Shown here piece by piece: positions 42,876-54,660 of a stretch of DNA of 64,000 nucleotides. Made by a program: the position numbers and the translations under genes. Position 1 is the stretch's first letter, and the number at the start of each line of letters is the position of its first letter. Source of the DNA: Arenicola marina (taxonomy: Eukaryota > Annelida > Polychaeta > Arenicolidae); contig OZ025258.1 of the NCBI GenBank assembly GCA_964019135.1, positions 15,159,771 through 15,223,770 of the forward strand, read 5' to 3'. The notes below the pieces were generated by a model. The model did not search any database and was not told the DNA's origin. It saw only the letters and a list, made by a program, of their open reading frames with translations.

Positions 42876-45800
42876 TTTATTGCCTTTTTATATCGCTAAT
42901 ATATCTAATGGTAAAATTAACACATCACATACCATATAGGCTGACATACCACAAGGTATCAAACTCTCACGCTGCCAGACAAAAAAATCTACTTCTTCTT
43001 GAAAATATGAATTTACTTTCCGCCTGATCATATCGCCTTGGTCTTCCGTAGCCACTATACGGTAGTCCTCCATACTTTTACGCTTAGCTCGACATCAAAA
43101 CTATGTGACCTTCTCAAATCTTGTACTGAATCGTTAAGCCGATAGGTTGCAGCTCAGCTTCACAACGGTCGTCAACAAACTGACTCTGTTCTGTGGAGAA
43201 ATAGTTCTGCCAGTCACCGATGAAACCTTTCCGCACGAAGTGAGATACTGTTGTGTCGAACACGGGGAAATTTTTATAATTAGTCATGGGATTTGCTTTC
43301 ATGCTGTCAAAGCATGTTTCGCGTTGTATAACCGAGATGACATCATCAGACAACGGCGTTCCATACAGGGTCGCCACCTGGCGAATGACAGCGGCGCTAT
43401 TCGTAATAGCGTCTTCGTATTTCACCACGAAGACATTCAAGTTATCCTTCAACTCCCACCATGTTTTACACCTAACCCTCGTCCCAGGTTCCGCGGAAAG
43501 GGCCGTACAGTGTGTTCATCTTGAAGCAATGGTAAAAAGACAAGAGAACGTCTTTGGGGTTTCGCATGGTGACAACGACCTTGACCTTGTTTGCCAGCAC
43601 CTGTCGTCTGAAGTAAGTGGCGGGAAGATGGGACTTGAGGACTCGTGGTGGTGATACGCTGGCAAGAAGATCCAACACAGGAGCTCCGACCGGAGGGTAG
43701 AAGTTTTTCACAAAGTGTGTTCGTCGATACAGGGGACTTGCCCGTGGTGTCTCCTCCGTGCATTACCAAATCAGCCGTTTCTTGCATCCACGAAGTTCCT
43801 TAATTAGAAGATACAATAAACAATTTTATGTAGTTATGGTACATAATTGGTATGCGACATTGCTCCGGTGACAAAGTGTGATTCTTTTTACCACAACATT
43901 AACATTTCGCATTTAAATAAGTTCAAATATTAATGCTTGCATCGAGAGCGTTATGACAACATTACATCCGTCTGCTTGTTAATGTTACATCGGAATCTTT
44001 CGTTTAACGTTAGAATACAATTTAAAAACAAACCGGAAGAAACAATTAACAACATATTGAAATGAAAGAATAAAAATAATGGAGAAACAATTTTGGAGAG
44101 CTTGTGAGTAATATAACCAATCTAACCATGATACAACGTTACACTAACCTTTACAGGCTATCAGGGATGTATCGATCAATCAGATGCTTAAGGCGGAGAA
44201 GTTATGACATGTTTTGATGACCGTAAAAGCGCTCGGGGAGGGGGCTGATCCAGAAATTTGAAAAAGAGGGGGTTCAAACTTGCCACCGAGGGGTTGTCCG
44301 CGCCCCCTCAGATAGCGTTCTTCCTCAAAAAGCGGCGGGGGAGCGAACCCCCCACCCCCACCTGAATCCCCCCTTGCAATTGTCGGGTTTAATGGCATGG
44401 ATATTTCGAGCAAGCGCACTCACTCGAAACCCTTTCTCCTTCTGTTCGTTTTGTTGTTACATCATAAATGTATCCCACGCCATTTTGAAACCGGAAACAT
44501 ATGAATCGACGCGTGCGCTTGAAGGCGGGCGAACTGTGGAAACCGGTTCTAAAAATGGTTTCCGTTTCTTGCTGGTTTCATGTAAATCAAACCCACCCTT
44601 TATATTCCCAGTCAGATGTGGGGGGGGGGGGTCATAGTTTAAGGCAGCTCACGTATGACTTTGACCTCGATCGATGAATCATAGAGCTCGACAAACGTAT
44701 GACCCTAAATTAATCAAAAAGATGCTTTGACAATATAACTTGCGAAGTCGTCTGTTCAAAAACGCCCAATTACTGTAAAATACGGCACAATATTGTAAGT
44801 GATAAGTGATATCGATTTTCGAATAGCTATTCTGTCAAATTTGTTAGTACATATATAGTCTATATATATGTGGATATCACATTGCCTTCTGATGTCCTGG
44901 CGATTCTTAGCTGTGTCGAATAAAGTGTTCGAGCCACGATTTTGTCTTGCTCAGAGTTAACTTGGTTTAGGGAAGATAAACAAATAACAATTTGTGTTAA
45001 TGGTTGTTTACATTTTTTATTCCACGATATCACTATAATGCGTTCGTCAAAATAGCAAAAGTGAGATCTGGCGGGTTTATTTCTGAGAGCATTGCATCTG
45101 AGCGTTATTTGAAATTTCCCTAATGATGTCATTGGCTGGTTGGGCTTTGATGCAGTGCGTAGACATCTGTGGCCGAGTGCGTGTATTGTTTTAATGGTTC
45201 AGTGCGTTTCGTTGAGTTCAAGCCAATGAGCAGAGAGAATCTGTCTCAATATAAAAGCACATGCGTTTCTATTCCCCTTTGACGTCACTTTCCTTGCTCG
45301 CAGAAGTTGGTGCGAAAACCAGTGGAAAAAGTACGCTCTTCTACCACTTGGGGCGTTACAGCTCGATAATATCAGCGTGGAAACACAGGAGATTAATATG
45401 AGCTTCAGTTGCTTTGGCGTGGCACTAAGACTCTAAAAGCTGCCATGTAGGCCTACATGTAGGCTAATCTCTGACGAACGTGTTAACAGTCGCAATAAGC
45501 CTGCTTAAAATTGCATATCAAGCTGACCGTTGCAACGGATGCACCAAAATAAACTTTGTATACTTCAGTGTCTAAATAGGTGTCTGTAGCAAGTGAAATG
45601 TTGCTCGATGTGTCAAACGATCAAGAGATGCGGGAAAACGGCCATTTAGACCTGATTCGCCGCCCCCTCCCCCCCCCCCCCCCCCCCACCCCGCCACCCT
45701 AAGTATTTGAGCACCTGCTAACTTAGAGGTTTAAGCATTACACACACAGTGCCAACGGCCGCCGGCAAGGGGGCGTGGCGCTCTAGACTCTACTGTTGTC

Positions 45801-46393
45801 AGATATTATTTGGGGCTAGGGCGCCCCCTGTTGGTGGGACCGGTTAACAACATGTGTACACACGTTTATGGCGTTTCACAACAGTCACAAATATTCGCTT
45901 TTGCGGAGGGAAAATTCAAGAAGTTGGATTGTTTTGGTCATTGGCAGATAATTTGTGCTGGATATGGTAGGTGTTTATAGTTTGTAAACCCTAATTATGA
46001 ACCCTATATTTAAGTCCCTTTAACTTAGGTTTGTGTTCTAATACGCAAAGGCGACATTCAAAAATAGCAAAAAAGTTCGATTTGCCACTTTAATTATTTA
46101 AGTCACCCATCCATGCGGCCATGTTCCATTCCACTTTAAGCATCTCAAAAACCGATCGTGCCCTGAGAGGCGTGTTTCACAGCTGACCTAAATCCGGCTA
46201 CGGTATGAAGACACTTAACTGACTTCGGGTAACCAGCGATCAAGATATCACTGGAGTCCATTGTGAATGTATTGACCCGATCCACGATATCTGAGCGGAT
46301 AAAGGGAGTCTGCAGAATCAAACCGTCATGGTGCATAAACTGACCGGGAATCTCATACAATTTCTTTTTCAACGTGGGCTCACCCTCCGCCAT
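42876..46393 (-). pseudogene. psi-A3, sulfotransferase pseudogene, unit 3
   Basis: Exon 2 is 43114-43798 and exon 1 about 46220-46393. The lesions are the same as in psi-A1 and psi-A2. AATAAA on minus is at 42876-42881; the downstream frame at 42888-43073 is present. The intronic poly-C tract (45664-45694) is longer than in units 1 and 2. Confidence 0.9.
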
Positions 46394-47108
46394 CGTTGGT
46401 TACTGCAGTTACGTCCTCGAAATCTCTCTGCCTCTGACGCCCACGGCGGTGTTTACCGTTGACCTACTTATGGGCTAGCCCCAGTGGCGGATCTCACTAA
46501 TAGTCTAGACGACTACGGGGCTTAGTCGACTAAAGTTACCATGTAAATGATGGGCGATTTTAGCCGACTAAGCCCCGTAGCCGGCTCAGGAGACCTATAC
46601 TCGGTCGGGGTGGGTTTATCGCGCATACCTGCGACCTTCACCTGGTTAAAAGTAGGTGATAGCACGCCTTCGGACAATGGACTCTGCATTCAGGCCACAT
46701 TATATGGGGCGCCGCGTTTCACACTCTTCATATTTTATATATTTATATTTATATCCCTGACAAAAGAAACGTTGAAGCCGGGCACCTGAAACAACTCCAT
46801 ACGAATCGGTCCATACGAAACGGTCTATTGGGGTGCAGCTCTACAGTAGGTGTAGACCTGGTCTCTTTCCAGTAGAGGAGCGCAGTATAGGCCCTATATA
46901 TATATGTAATATATATAGGGGAAGTCGTGTTCCCAAATGACGAAGAATAAATGTCTTTATTCCCAGGTCACGATGAAGTAAATGGTAACTCCCCGCATAC
47001 AATGGAAGGGGCGTATACATGATATAAATTGCCGATTTCCCAATTCACCGTTTCTTAGCATTAAAATTCTCCGTTCACGGAAATTACAATCATTAATCAC
47101 GAGGAAAC
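46394..47108. repeat. psi-A3 5' flank, foldback and dispersed repeats
   Basis: It contains the leader homologous to B and C, the foldback with 22-bp arms (about 46513-46582), ATTTTATATATTTATATTT, the CTCTACAGTAGGTGTAGA repeat and the CCCAGGTCACGATGAA repeat. The last of these differs from units 1 and 2 (CTCCGTTCACGGAAATTACA) just before the deletion join. Confidence 0.6.
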
Positions 47109-48190
47109 GTAACTTGTTCTTTTCCGATAACATCAAAACAACAACACGTATTACATGTCTGTAGGTTGTTTTTTCAATGAGAGGCTCAATACTGTCAAAA
47201 TGTTACTGTCAATGTATTATTGTTTTCAAATAAAAAACATCAAGACGGTCAAACGGCCTAATTTGTTAGCTAAGAGTGCTTTGCTATTTGCTAATGCGAG
47301 AGCGAATTTATCTCATTGGCAAATAGCAAATGTTAAACAGTGGTGTATTTGATGCCAAACTGTGAATATGTCTTCGATCAGATTAATTTCCAATTTTCGC
47401 TTATGAAGAATAATTGTGATGGTTAAATTTGGGGTAAAGGAACCATAGAGTAAGCAGAACGCCATCTGGCGGGAGGTCGGGGGTTTTCTTGGTTGAGTTC
47501 GGGTACTAGTCAGAATCCGCGGAGTGCATAACCGAACGCAGAGATTATGGCCTGATAGCGCGGTCACGTGGCACATTTTACTCCCCGACTTTACCCCCGA
47601 CCCAAACTGACTTTCCGACGTTCTTCCATGTCAGGCCGAACCATTGTTTCAGATTAGCTCACGTATGGCTGAAGCCTACAATAATACATTTCGTGGGCTC
47701 AAAGATGGAAGATGGGCTGACTTCTGTCGGTTATTTTATTGCTTTCGGAAGCGAGAGATTCGATGTACATTTTAAAATTGAAATCATCTGCACGCCACGG
47801 GAACAAGTGAGGCTCACCGTACTTTAAGTCAGAGAATACCCGTGTAACAGTTCATTCTTAAAAAAGATGTGTACTCGGCTTGCGACTCGTACATTCTTTT
47901 TCAAGAATGTACTGTTACATGGGCATGCTCTTTACCAAAACGCCATGAAGCAATTCAACAACACTCGCAATAAACCTGCTTTATTATTACAGTCGCCTAT
48001 CCCTGTTGATATGTTCCATTCCACTTAATAACATGATTATTGGTTCATCCATGAGTAAAATGCACGTTTTCAAGCAATTTGAAAGCACTGACCTGCCTTC
48101 GGGTAATCGACGACCAATATATCCCTGGAGTCCATTGTGAATGTCTTGACCCGATCCACGATATCTGGGCGGAATAAGGGGGTCTGCAAG
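47109..48190 (-). pseudogene. Gene B3 remnant: intron plus partial exon 1
   Basis: Exon 1 survives at 48093-48190 (about 32 codons ending ILVVDYPKAG), with an intact GTCAGT donor but lacking its first 25 or so codons. Exon 2 is deleted. The exon ends at GTCTGCAAG and runs into minisatellite sequence that also contains TCTGCAA. Non-silent differences from B1 and B2 in the remnant (Ser to Arg, Ala to Val, Gly to Asp near the end) indicate relaxed constraint. Confidence 0.8.
47570..47930. repeat. Extra segment with hairpin in the B3 intron
   Basis: About 300 bp absent from the B1 and B2 introns. It ends in an inverted repeat: CCCGTGTAACAGTTCATTC at about 47839-47857 pairs with the complement of GAATGTACTGTTACATGGG at about 47906-47924. 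Units 1 and 2 keep only the right arm. Confidence 0.6.
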
Positions 48191-48720
48191 ACATTGCAAA
48201 CATCTGCAAAACATTTGTAGATAAACGTAAATCACGCTATGTATTTAAATATATCTGCAAATAATGTATAGATATCTGCAAATAATGTATAGATAAGATA
48301 TCTGCAAATAATGTATAGATATCTGCAAATAATGTATAGATATCTGCAAGTCATTTATAGATATCTAGCCTACAAATGAGGTACATATATCTACATATTA
48401 TTTGAGGATAGATGTAATTGATTTACAGATCTGCAACTAATTTAAAGTTATCTGGAAATCGTTTATATATATATTTAAATGATTTAAAAATATTTGTAAA
48501 ATATTTGTAGATATCTGTAAAACACGCTATTTAAATATATATCTGCAAATCACGCTATTTAAATATCTGTCAATCACGTTGTGTAAGGATAGATATATAT
48601 AGATGTAAAAATGTTGTATATCATTTATTGATACATGGGAATCATGTTCAAATCATTATTAGATATATGCAAATCAGTCATTTACCAATATCCACAAAAA
48701 TCATTTATCTGAGGTGAAGA
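48190..48720. repeat. Long 21-bp minisatellite, inverted relative to units 1 and 2
   Basis: Many imperfect copies of ATCTGCAAATAATGTATAG and AAATCATTTATAGATATC, degenerating toward 48700. It is the reverse complement of the unit in the B/C intergenic regions. It begins inside B3 exon 1. Confidence 0.85.
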
Positions 48721-48939
48721 TATTTTCAAAATTTGATGAACACGATCAGTAAGACATTTGTAAACACCTGTAAAAGGATGAAACGTCTGCCATACACGCC
48801 CAGCTGATTGACATTACGACGAGTTCTGCCATATTCAAGACGAGTTGTAAAACATAGGTGGCAAAATCTGTCACATACATGGCAAGTTTTTCTACTTAAT
48901 ACATGACGAGTTTTTCCACATGAGGTGTACCTATCCGCG
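48721..48939. other. Non-coding
   Basis: No gene seen. Repeated ACGAGTT and GGCAAGTTTTT phrases (48815-48920) suggest a short degenerate tandem. Confidence 0.4.
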
Positions 48940-49600
48940 AGTGTAACACCACTTGATATATATATTACGTATATATAGGGTATTGTTGAGCCTGGACGCC
49001 ATTTTGGAAATCCTCGTGATCCTCCTCTGGGTGAACTACCCGAACTCACCCACTATCTGGCCAGGGTACTTGGTCACTACAGCTAGAAGAATAAAAGGTT
49101 GGCCTGGACATAAAAAATCTACCCGCATCCTAGTTTCTGACTCCGTCGATGTTTAATCGCCTTCTTGATCTACCCAGTGTTATGATATATGTACAGGTTT
49201 GTGAACCTGGCACAATGTTATCGGTTGACTTATCCGCTGCTAGTCCATGGCTAAATTAAAAAAACCAAATGTGAATCAACTCAGGGGCGGATCCAAGGGG
49301 ATCCGACCCGGCCTGGCCCCCAACTTTTAGGGCTCAAATTTATACCATTTAACATAAGAAAACCAAAACCGCCCCTCCCCCTATCCAGCATATCTGGATC
49401 CGACCCTGAAACCCGCCCCTCTATCCAAATATTCTGGATCCGCCCCTGCAACTGGTGCCCAAAAGAGGACAAACCAATATATTGTTTGCTGCCTTCGCTA
49501 TCCCGGTCAAATGTAGTGACCATGGTGACATCGTAAAGTGGGTGCCATGTAGCCATGAACCCATGGCTATGGTTGAAGAATCATAGCCATGTTGCATTCC
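48940..49600. repeat. Inverted copy of the dispersed block at 5480-6080
   Basis: Landmarks in opposite order and orientation: TATTGTTGAGCCTGGACGCC, GATCCTCCTCTGGGTGAAC, CTACCCAGTGTTATGATATA, GGATCCGCCCCTGCAACTGG, GAACCCATGGCTATGGTTG. The sequence is clearly diverged from the unit copies, so this is an independent older insertion. The enclosed CAGGGGCGGATCC element spans about 49263-49448. Confidence 0.75.
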
Positions 49601-49619
49601 GGGCTTCGTGTTGGAGTAT

Positions 49620-49675
49620 GGATCGGTCTATAGAGCGATCCGTACTCCGACACTAAGCCCCGCCCACGCTTGAGA
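49620..49675 (-). mobile_element. ATAGACC MITE end
   Basis: CGGTCTATAGAGCGATCC is followed by GACACTAAGCCCCGCCCACG, the terminal region of the MITE, cut short at GAGACCC. Confidence 0.6.
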
Positions 49676-49689
49676 CCCTTGTGGGTTTG

Positions 49690-49850
49690 CTTCACAATTT
49701 CAGTTGGTTCTCTTTAAAAATATTACCACCTGTAGGTCATACCGCGACAAAGGGAAGGGTCAAGGCAGAGATGTGCCATGTCTCCGGGAGTAACCCCCTG
49801 CTCTTTGCGAAGAAAGACAATGGAAAAGTGCACAAGAGGGATTTGAACCA
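49690..49850 (-). mobile_element. SINE with GCAAAGAG core (minus)
   Basis: On minus: GGTTCAAATCCCTCTTGTGC as B box, TTCGCAAAGAGCAGGGGGTT, then ATGACCTACAGGTGGTAATA. The head is interrupted by the LINE fragment next to it. Confidence 0.7.
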
Positions 49851-50093
49851 CGCTAGGGTTATTCGAGTATTTATTTCCTCGTCCAGGGATAAATTATCCG
49901 TGACGGTACTTCCCAGGTAACAAAACTTATTAACCACCTCTAAAGGCATGTTGTTAAGGGTAATCACTGGCGGTGTGATAGCCCCTTGGCTCAGCACGAC
50001 CTTTTTTTTAACACTAATAGTCAAAGCAAATAAAGTACACGCATTTGAGAGCCGATCCACACAACATATCAAACGATGTTCAGTATTTAACAT
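49850..50093 (-). mobile_element. Non-LTR retrotransposon reverse-transcriptase fragment
   Basis: An open minus-strand stretch of about 80 codons reads like the segment of LINE reverse transcriptases just after the palm: ALTISVKKKVVLSQGA, then VVNKFCYLGSTVTDN and LDEEINTRI. The FCYLGS block followed by an ..EI..RI segment is typical of endonuclease/reverse-transcriptase LINEs. Catalytic motifs are not included, so this is a 5'- and 3'-truncated fossil, cut on the 3' side by the SINE. Confidence 0.8.
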
Positions 50094-50099
50094 AATGTT

Positions 50100-50700
50100 T
50101 CACTTAAAACGTCTTTCATAAATATTTTCGTTAGGGAATCACATCACTTCATTCAATATGAGTCAACTTGTTACAAATAATTGCCAAATGTTAAATTATC
50201 TCTCACTCGTTTGTTTCGTTGCCATATCTTAAAATTGTGGTCCATGTTTACACTCACATTTTATGTTTTCACGTTATGAACTTTGTAATTTCTCTGGTAC
50301 GCAGCGGGTTTATAAAGACTTCAGTCACAAGGTGCAATGAAAGAAAACGTACTCGGTTAGAAAGAATGCCAGATTTTGAAGAGGGGCTGCCATCATTGAG
50401 ACTAATGAGATGATGACACGATTCGTTGGTTTTCAGAGACCGCGTGTATGTCTGTTTGGTGGTGTAACGGCAAACTACAGAGACTGCCATACCGCGGAAG
50501 CTGCGGGATGTGCATCTTATATATACATCGTGACAAATTCGATGACAAAGGACCTCGCACCAGACAGATAGTTGATGATGAGACAATTCGGTTATTGCTC
50601 GACTCCACATAAACTCACTGAGTCGTGGCGTGAATTATGCCTACCCCATAGATCGTTACGTCGAAAGATCCAAAACGTCACTTCATAAGAAGGATTGGTG
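50100..50700. other. No gene recognised
   Basis: A 113-codon minus frame (50269-50610) and a shorter one overlap in different frames. Neither has a recognisable motif, and both look like chance frames. Confidence 0.4.
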
Positions 50701-53700
50701 TCATGAAAGTCGGATCTGCACCACGCATTCCCTTGTTGATTACTGACGTAGATACATCCAGCACAAGTTCAGTGGTTATTCAAAGATTTCTTTTAATAAA
50801 GTCATCATGAATAGATAAAACAGAGCTTACTTACATTGCATATTCGAAAAAGAAGAACATTGCTTGTTACCTTAACAATATCGCTCATTATTCACACTTA
50901 CCTTCTCTGAACATTTGCTCGTTATCTAAACAGAAACTCCTAGACGTAACTTCTCATTCGATTCACTAAATTGTGTTAGTCGTACTGTTTCACATTAGTG
51001 CTTTAGCAAATGACGCATTATAGGGAGACGTATAGCGTGTCAGTTACTTAATCAGTTTAGTTCTTGCTAACTGGAGTGCAGAGCCGATGTACATCACCTG
51101 CTTTGCAAAAGGGTTATGGGCCCCCCGAACACTTCACACATATATCGTGCCAAGCGTAATGGTATGGTTCGCAATTTATACTTCACTTAGAATCTATCAC
51201 ATATACGTTACCTGCGTTCGTTTGTCATTCAATGTTGGTTAAAAGATACCATCAACCTAAGTGAAACATTTTCTGTAATAAATCGATCATCACTACATGA
51301 ACCGGTTTTCTCTTAGCGTGGACACATCACATGTTATATTACAACAATAGAACCGGTTATTTACATCTTACTGGTCTGATCATATGCTATCTGAACTAAA
51401 ACTCCTCTACGTAATTTATAATTCGATTCATCAACTTGTGTTGCATTTGTTATTTCCCATTAGTTCGTTCACAAATAACTCATTTCGTATGTTCACTTGT
51501 TCAATAGTTATATGCGTGTCGTTTCTTTTCACCCGTGACTAAACACATAGATTATGTTAACGACACATATCGTGAGTTATTTAATCAAACACTTTACGAT
51601 TGTGTAATTGTAATGCAAACCCAGTTTATAGTATTTGCTTTGTAAAAGATCTATGCCCGACGAAGCATTTTACACATCAATCACGACATACGTGTAAATG
51701 TATGGTTTACATTTAGTATTAACTTGAAATATATTATATATATATAAGTTATTACATTCTTCTGTCGTTCGCTGTTGTTGGGTATTAGAATTCCACCATG
51801 ATTGAAGCATTTATTGTACAACCTATCGAAGGCGCGGTTTATACTTACCTTGCGCAATAGTCCATTCACTGAAACAAAGTCATAGTGCATGTTGTATTAA
51901 ACAAATCACTCGTCATGCACACCTGCATATTGGTCTTCTATGTTAACCAACCTGAGACTCATTCGCATAATTTGGGGATATACGTGTAACGTGCACATTT
52001 AATGCGCACTTGAAATGCCTTACTTACAAGTTATTACTTTCTTTTGTAGTTCAACGTATATTGATATAGAACTCCACCATGTTTGAAACAATTATTGTAC
52101 TAAACCTATCATCACAACATAAAGCGGGTCTTATGCTTACATTGCGCAACATTTGACTTACAGAAAGCAAAGTCGCAGTACATGTTACATTTCACACATC
52201 ACTTGTTATCGACACCTAACTCTTCTGATCATATGACAATTAAGCAATGTTCCCATCACGTAATTTTTTATATTATTCCCTAACTTATGTCACGCATATT
52301 ATTTCATATTAGTTCTTTAACAAATGACATTATATATGCACTTAGGCCCTCTAACGATACAAAATGTATACGTGTAATGCTTCTCTCAATACTTGTTTAA
52401 ACACATCTCATAAAAGCGACAGCTATGACAAGTATTTACTCAATCGTTTTAGTTTGGTTAACGATAGTGTAAATCCGCGTTGCATCCCTTGCTCCACAAG
52501 AGATATATGGGACCAAACACTCCGCACATCAATCATCAAACACGTACAAAATGATTCACATTTAATGTTCACTTCAAATGTTTTACATAAAAATTATTAC
52601 ATTCTTCCGTCGTTCGCTGTATGTTGATGTATAGCTTCGAAATAATTGAACAGTTATTTTACTAAACCTATCATCACTAAAGGAAGCAGAGCTTATTCTT
52701 TCAAATATTTTGCTAACTGAAAACAAAATCATATAACAGAGTTCATTAAACATATCACTCGCTATTCATACCTAACTACTCTGACTATACCTTAATTTAA
52801 CAGAAACTCCTTCATGTAACTTATTGTGTAACTTCTCAACTTGCACTACGCAAGTTATGTCGCATTGGATCTTAAATAAATTACGCATTACATTTCCACC
52901 TAGTTTCTCGGGCAGTATGCAATATTCATACACGAAAGTTTTGCATTTCTTCCGTTGTTCGTTGTAGATTGATCAAAAACTTTAACTTAATGGAATTTTT
53001 ATTTTACTAAACCTATCATTGTTACATTAAGCACCGCTTACTTGCCATGTACGATCGAAAAAAAACAACATAAGACTACATGTTACATTAAACATGTTAC
53101 TCATTTTTCCGTCCTACGTACACTGATCATACCGTTTCTTTTCACATTTGTCCCAACATATATTATAACCACGACACCTATACAGCGGGTGATTCTCTTA
53201 CAATTGGTAACTGCAGTGCAAGCCAAATTTACACCACTTGCTTTGCAAAAGATCTATCTTCCGCCAAACACGTCATACATCAATCGTGACACACGTGCAG
53301 AATGGTTCACATAAAATATCTACTTGAGTGTCATACATAAAAGTTGTTACTTTATTCCATAGTTCATTGTACTCTGATACATAGCTTTAACATAATTGAA
53401 ACAATCTTTTACATCATCACTACATAAACCCAAGCTTACTGGTATTGAGTCCCGAAATGTACAATATACCCATGTATCCGTTTTATCATTGCTATTATCA
53501 TTACCAGTTCCACGAGTGTTACATAAATACGCAAACATGACATATGAAACACTGAATACATAAACTTTTTTTTTTCACGGTTGTCTTTCCCGAATGTGAC
53601 GTAAACTTGATGACATATAAAAGATAAAACATGTAGAATGCTATTCATACATTTCATAATTGTCAAATGAGCTGCACGTATGTAACACATAACTATTTAC

Positions 53701-54660
53701 TTGATGACATGAAAAATAAAACTTGAAAAATACTTTCGTATTCGATTTGTTAATTATATCTTATTTCCTAAGTATTTCCCATTTGATCTTTAAAAAATTA
53801 CACATTACATTACTGCTAGAGACTCTGCCGGTGCAACAGCTATACATAAAAGCCATTACTTTCGTTCACTGTATTTTGATAAATAACTTCACTCATCATT
53901 CAAACCTAACTACACTGATCATACCGTTTTCCATATTTGTCTCATCCCAGATGATAACAGTGACACCTATAGCCTGTTATTGTCTTGTTCGTTGGCAAAC
54001 TGCTGCGCAATTCAAATGTACATCCCTTGCTTTGCAAAATGTCTATGTTCCACCAAACATTTTAGTGTAACATGGTTTAAATTTAATGTTCACTTAATAC
54101 ATACAAAATTATTACTGTATTTCATAGTTCACCGTTGGATGATACACAACTTCAATATCACCGTTGGATGATACACAAATTCAATATCACGGAAACATTT
54201 TCCATTATTATTACTAGACTCTACATAAACCTGAGCTCCCTTGCATTGAATACCGAAATTTATAGTATACATATGTATTTTTTCACGGTTGTCTATTGAG
54301 TACCCGAATAAAATATAAGCTTGATGATATATGAAAGGCAAAACGTAGAATGCTACCTATGTTTCATAATTGTCTAATGAGATACATAAATGTTGCACAT
54401 AACTTAGACTTTATGACATATGAAACATAAAACTTACAGAATACTTACATATTTGTTACACAATTGTCTAAGTATTGACCTAACTGGTACATAAAACATA
54501 AACTTGATTGCATATGAATCATCTAATACATATTTTTACCATTGTCTGATCCTACTTATGCGAATGCTGCATAACATTTAATTCATAATTCAATGAAAGA
54601 TAAACTTATTTATTCCTAAAATCATTGCCGTGTATTACACATAAATCTTTCAAATTAAAT
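50701..54660. repeat. AT-rich degenerate satellite-like tandem region
   Basis: A set of phrases returns in the same order several times with heavy divergence: TTTGCAAAAGATCTATG-like (near 51100, 51640, 52495, 53245, 54030), CATTCTTCCGTCGTTCGCTG-like (near 51757, 52600, 52947, 53351, 53858, 54117), ACTAAACCTATCATCAC-like, and AACTCCTxxACGTAA-like. Spacing is irregular (roughly 250-850 bp), as expected for an old tandem array with deletions. No coding frame is shared by the copies. Confidence 0.65.

Larger units (their letters stand above)
39556..48190. repeat. Tandem segmental duplication, unit 3 (partial)
   Basis: It follows units 1 and 2 through psi-A and its 5' flank. At about 47095-47110 it jumps from the repeat upstream of psi-A (unit 2 near 29410) to the gene B intron (unit 2 near 32058), losing about 2.6 kb that held the SINE, the B flank and B exon 2. 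It ends inside B exon 1 at a minisatellite. Like unit 1, it has the foldback near 46511-46582. Confidence 0.9.

Noticed and set aside
48240..48380. Regular short repeats as a CRISPR array
   Set aside because: Units are directly adjacent 21-mers without unique spacers, in an animal genome; this is a minisatellite.
50269..50610. 113-codon minus frame
   Set aside because: Not recognisable, overlaps another chance frame, and no splice or polyadenylation context.
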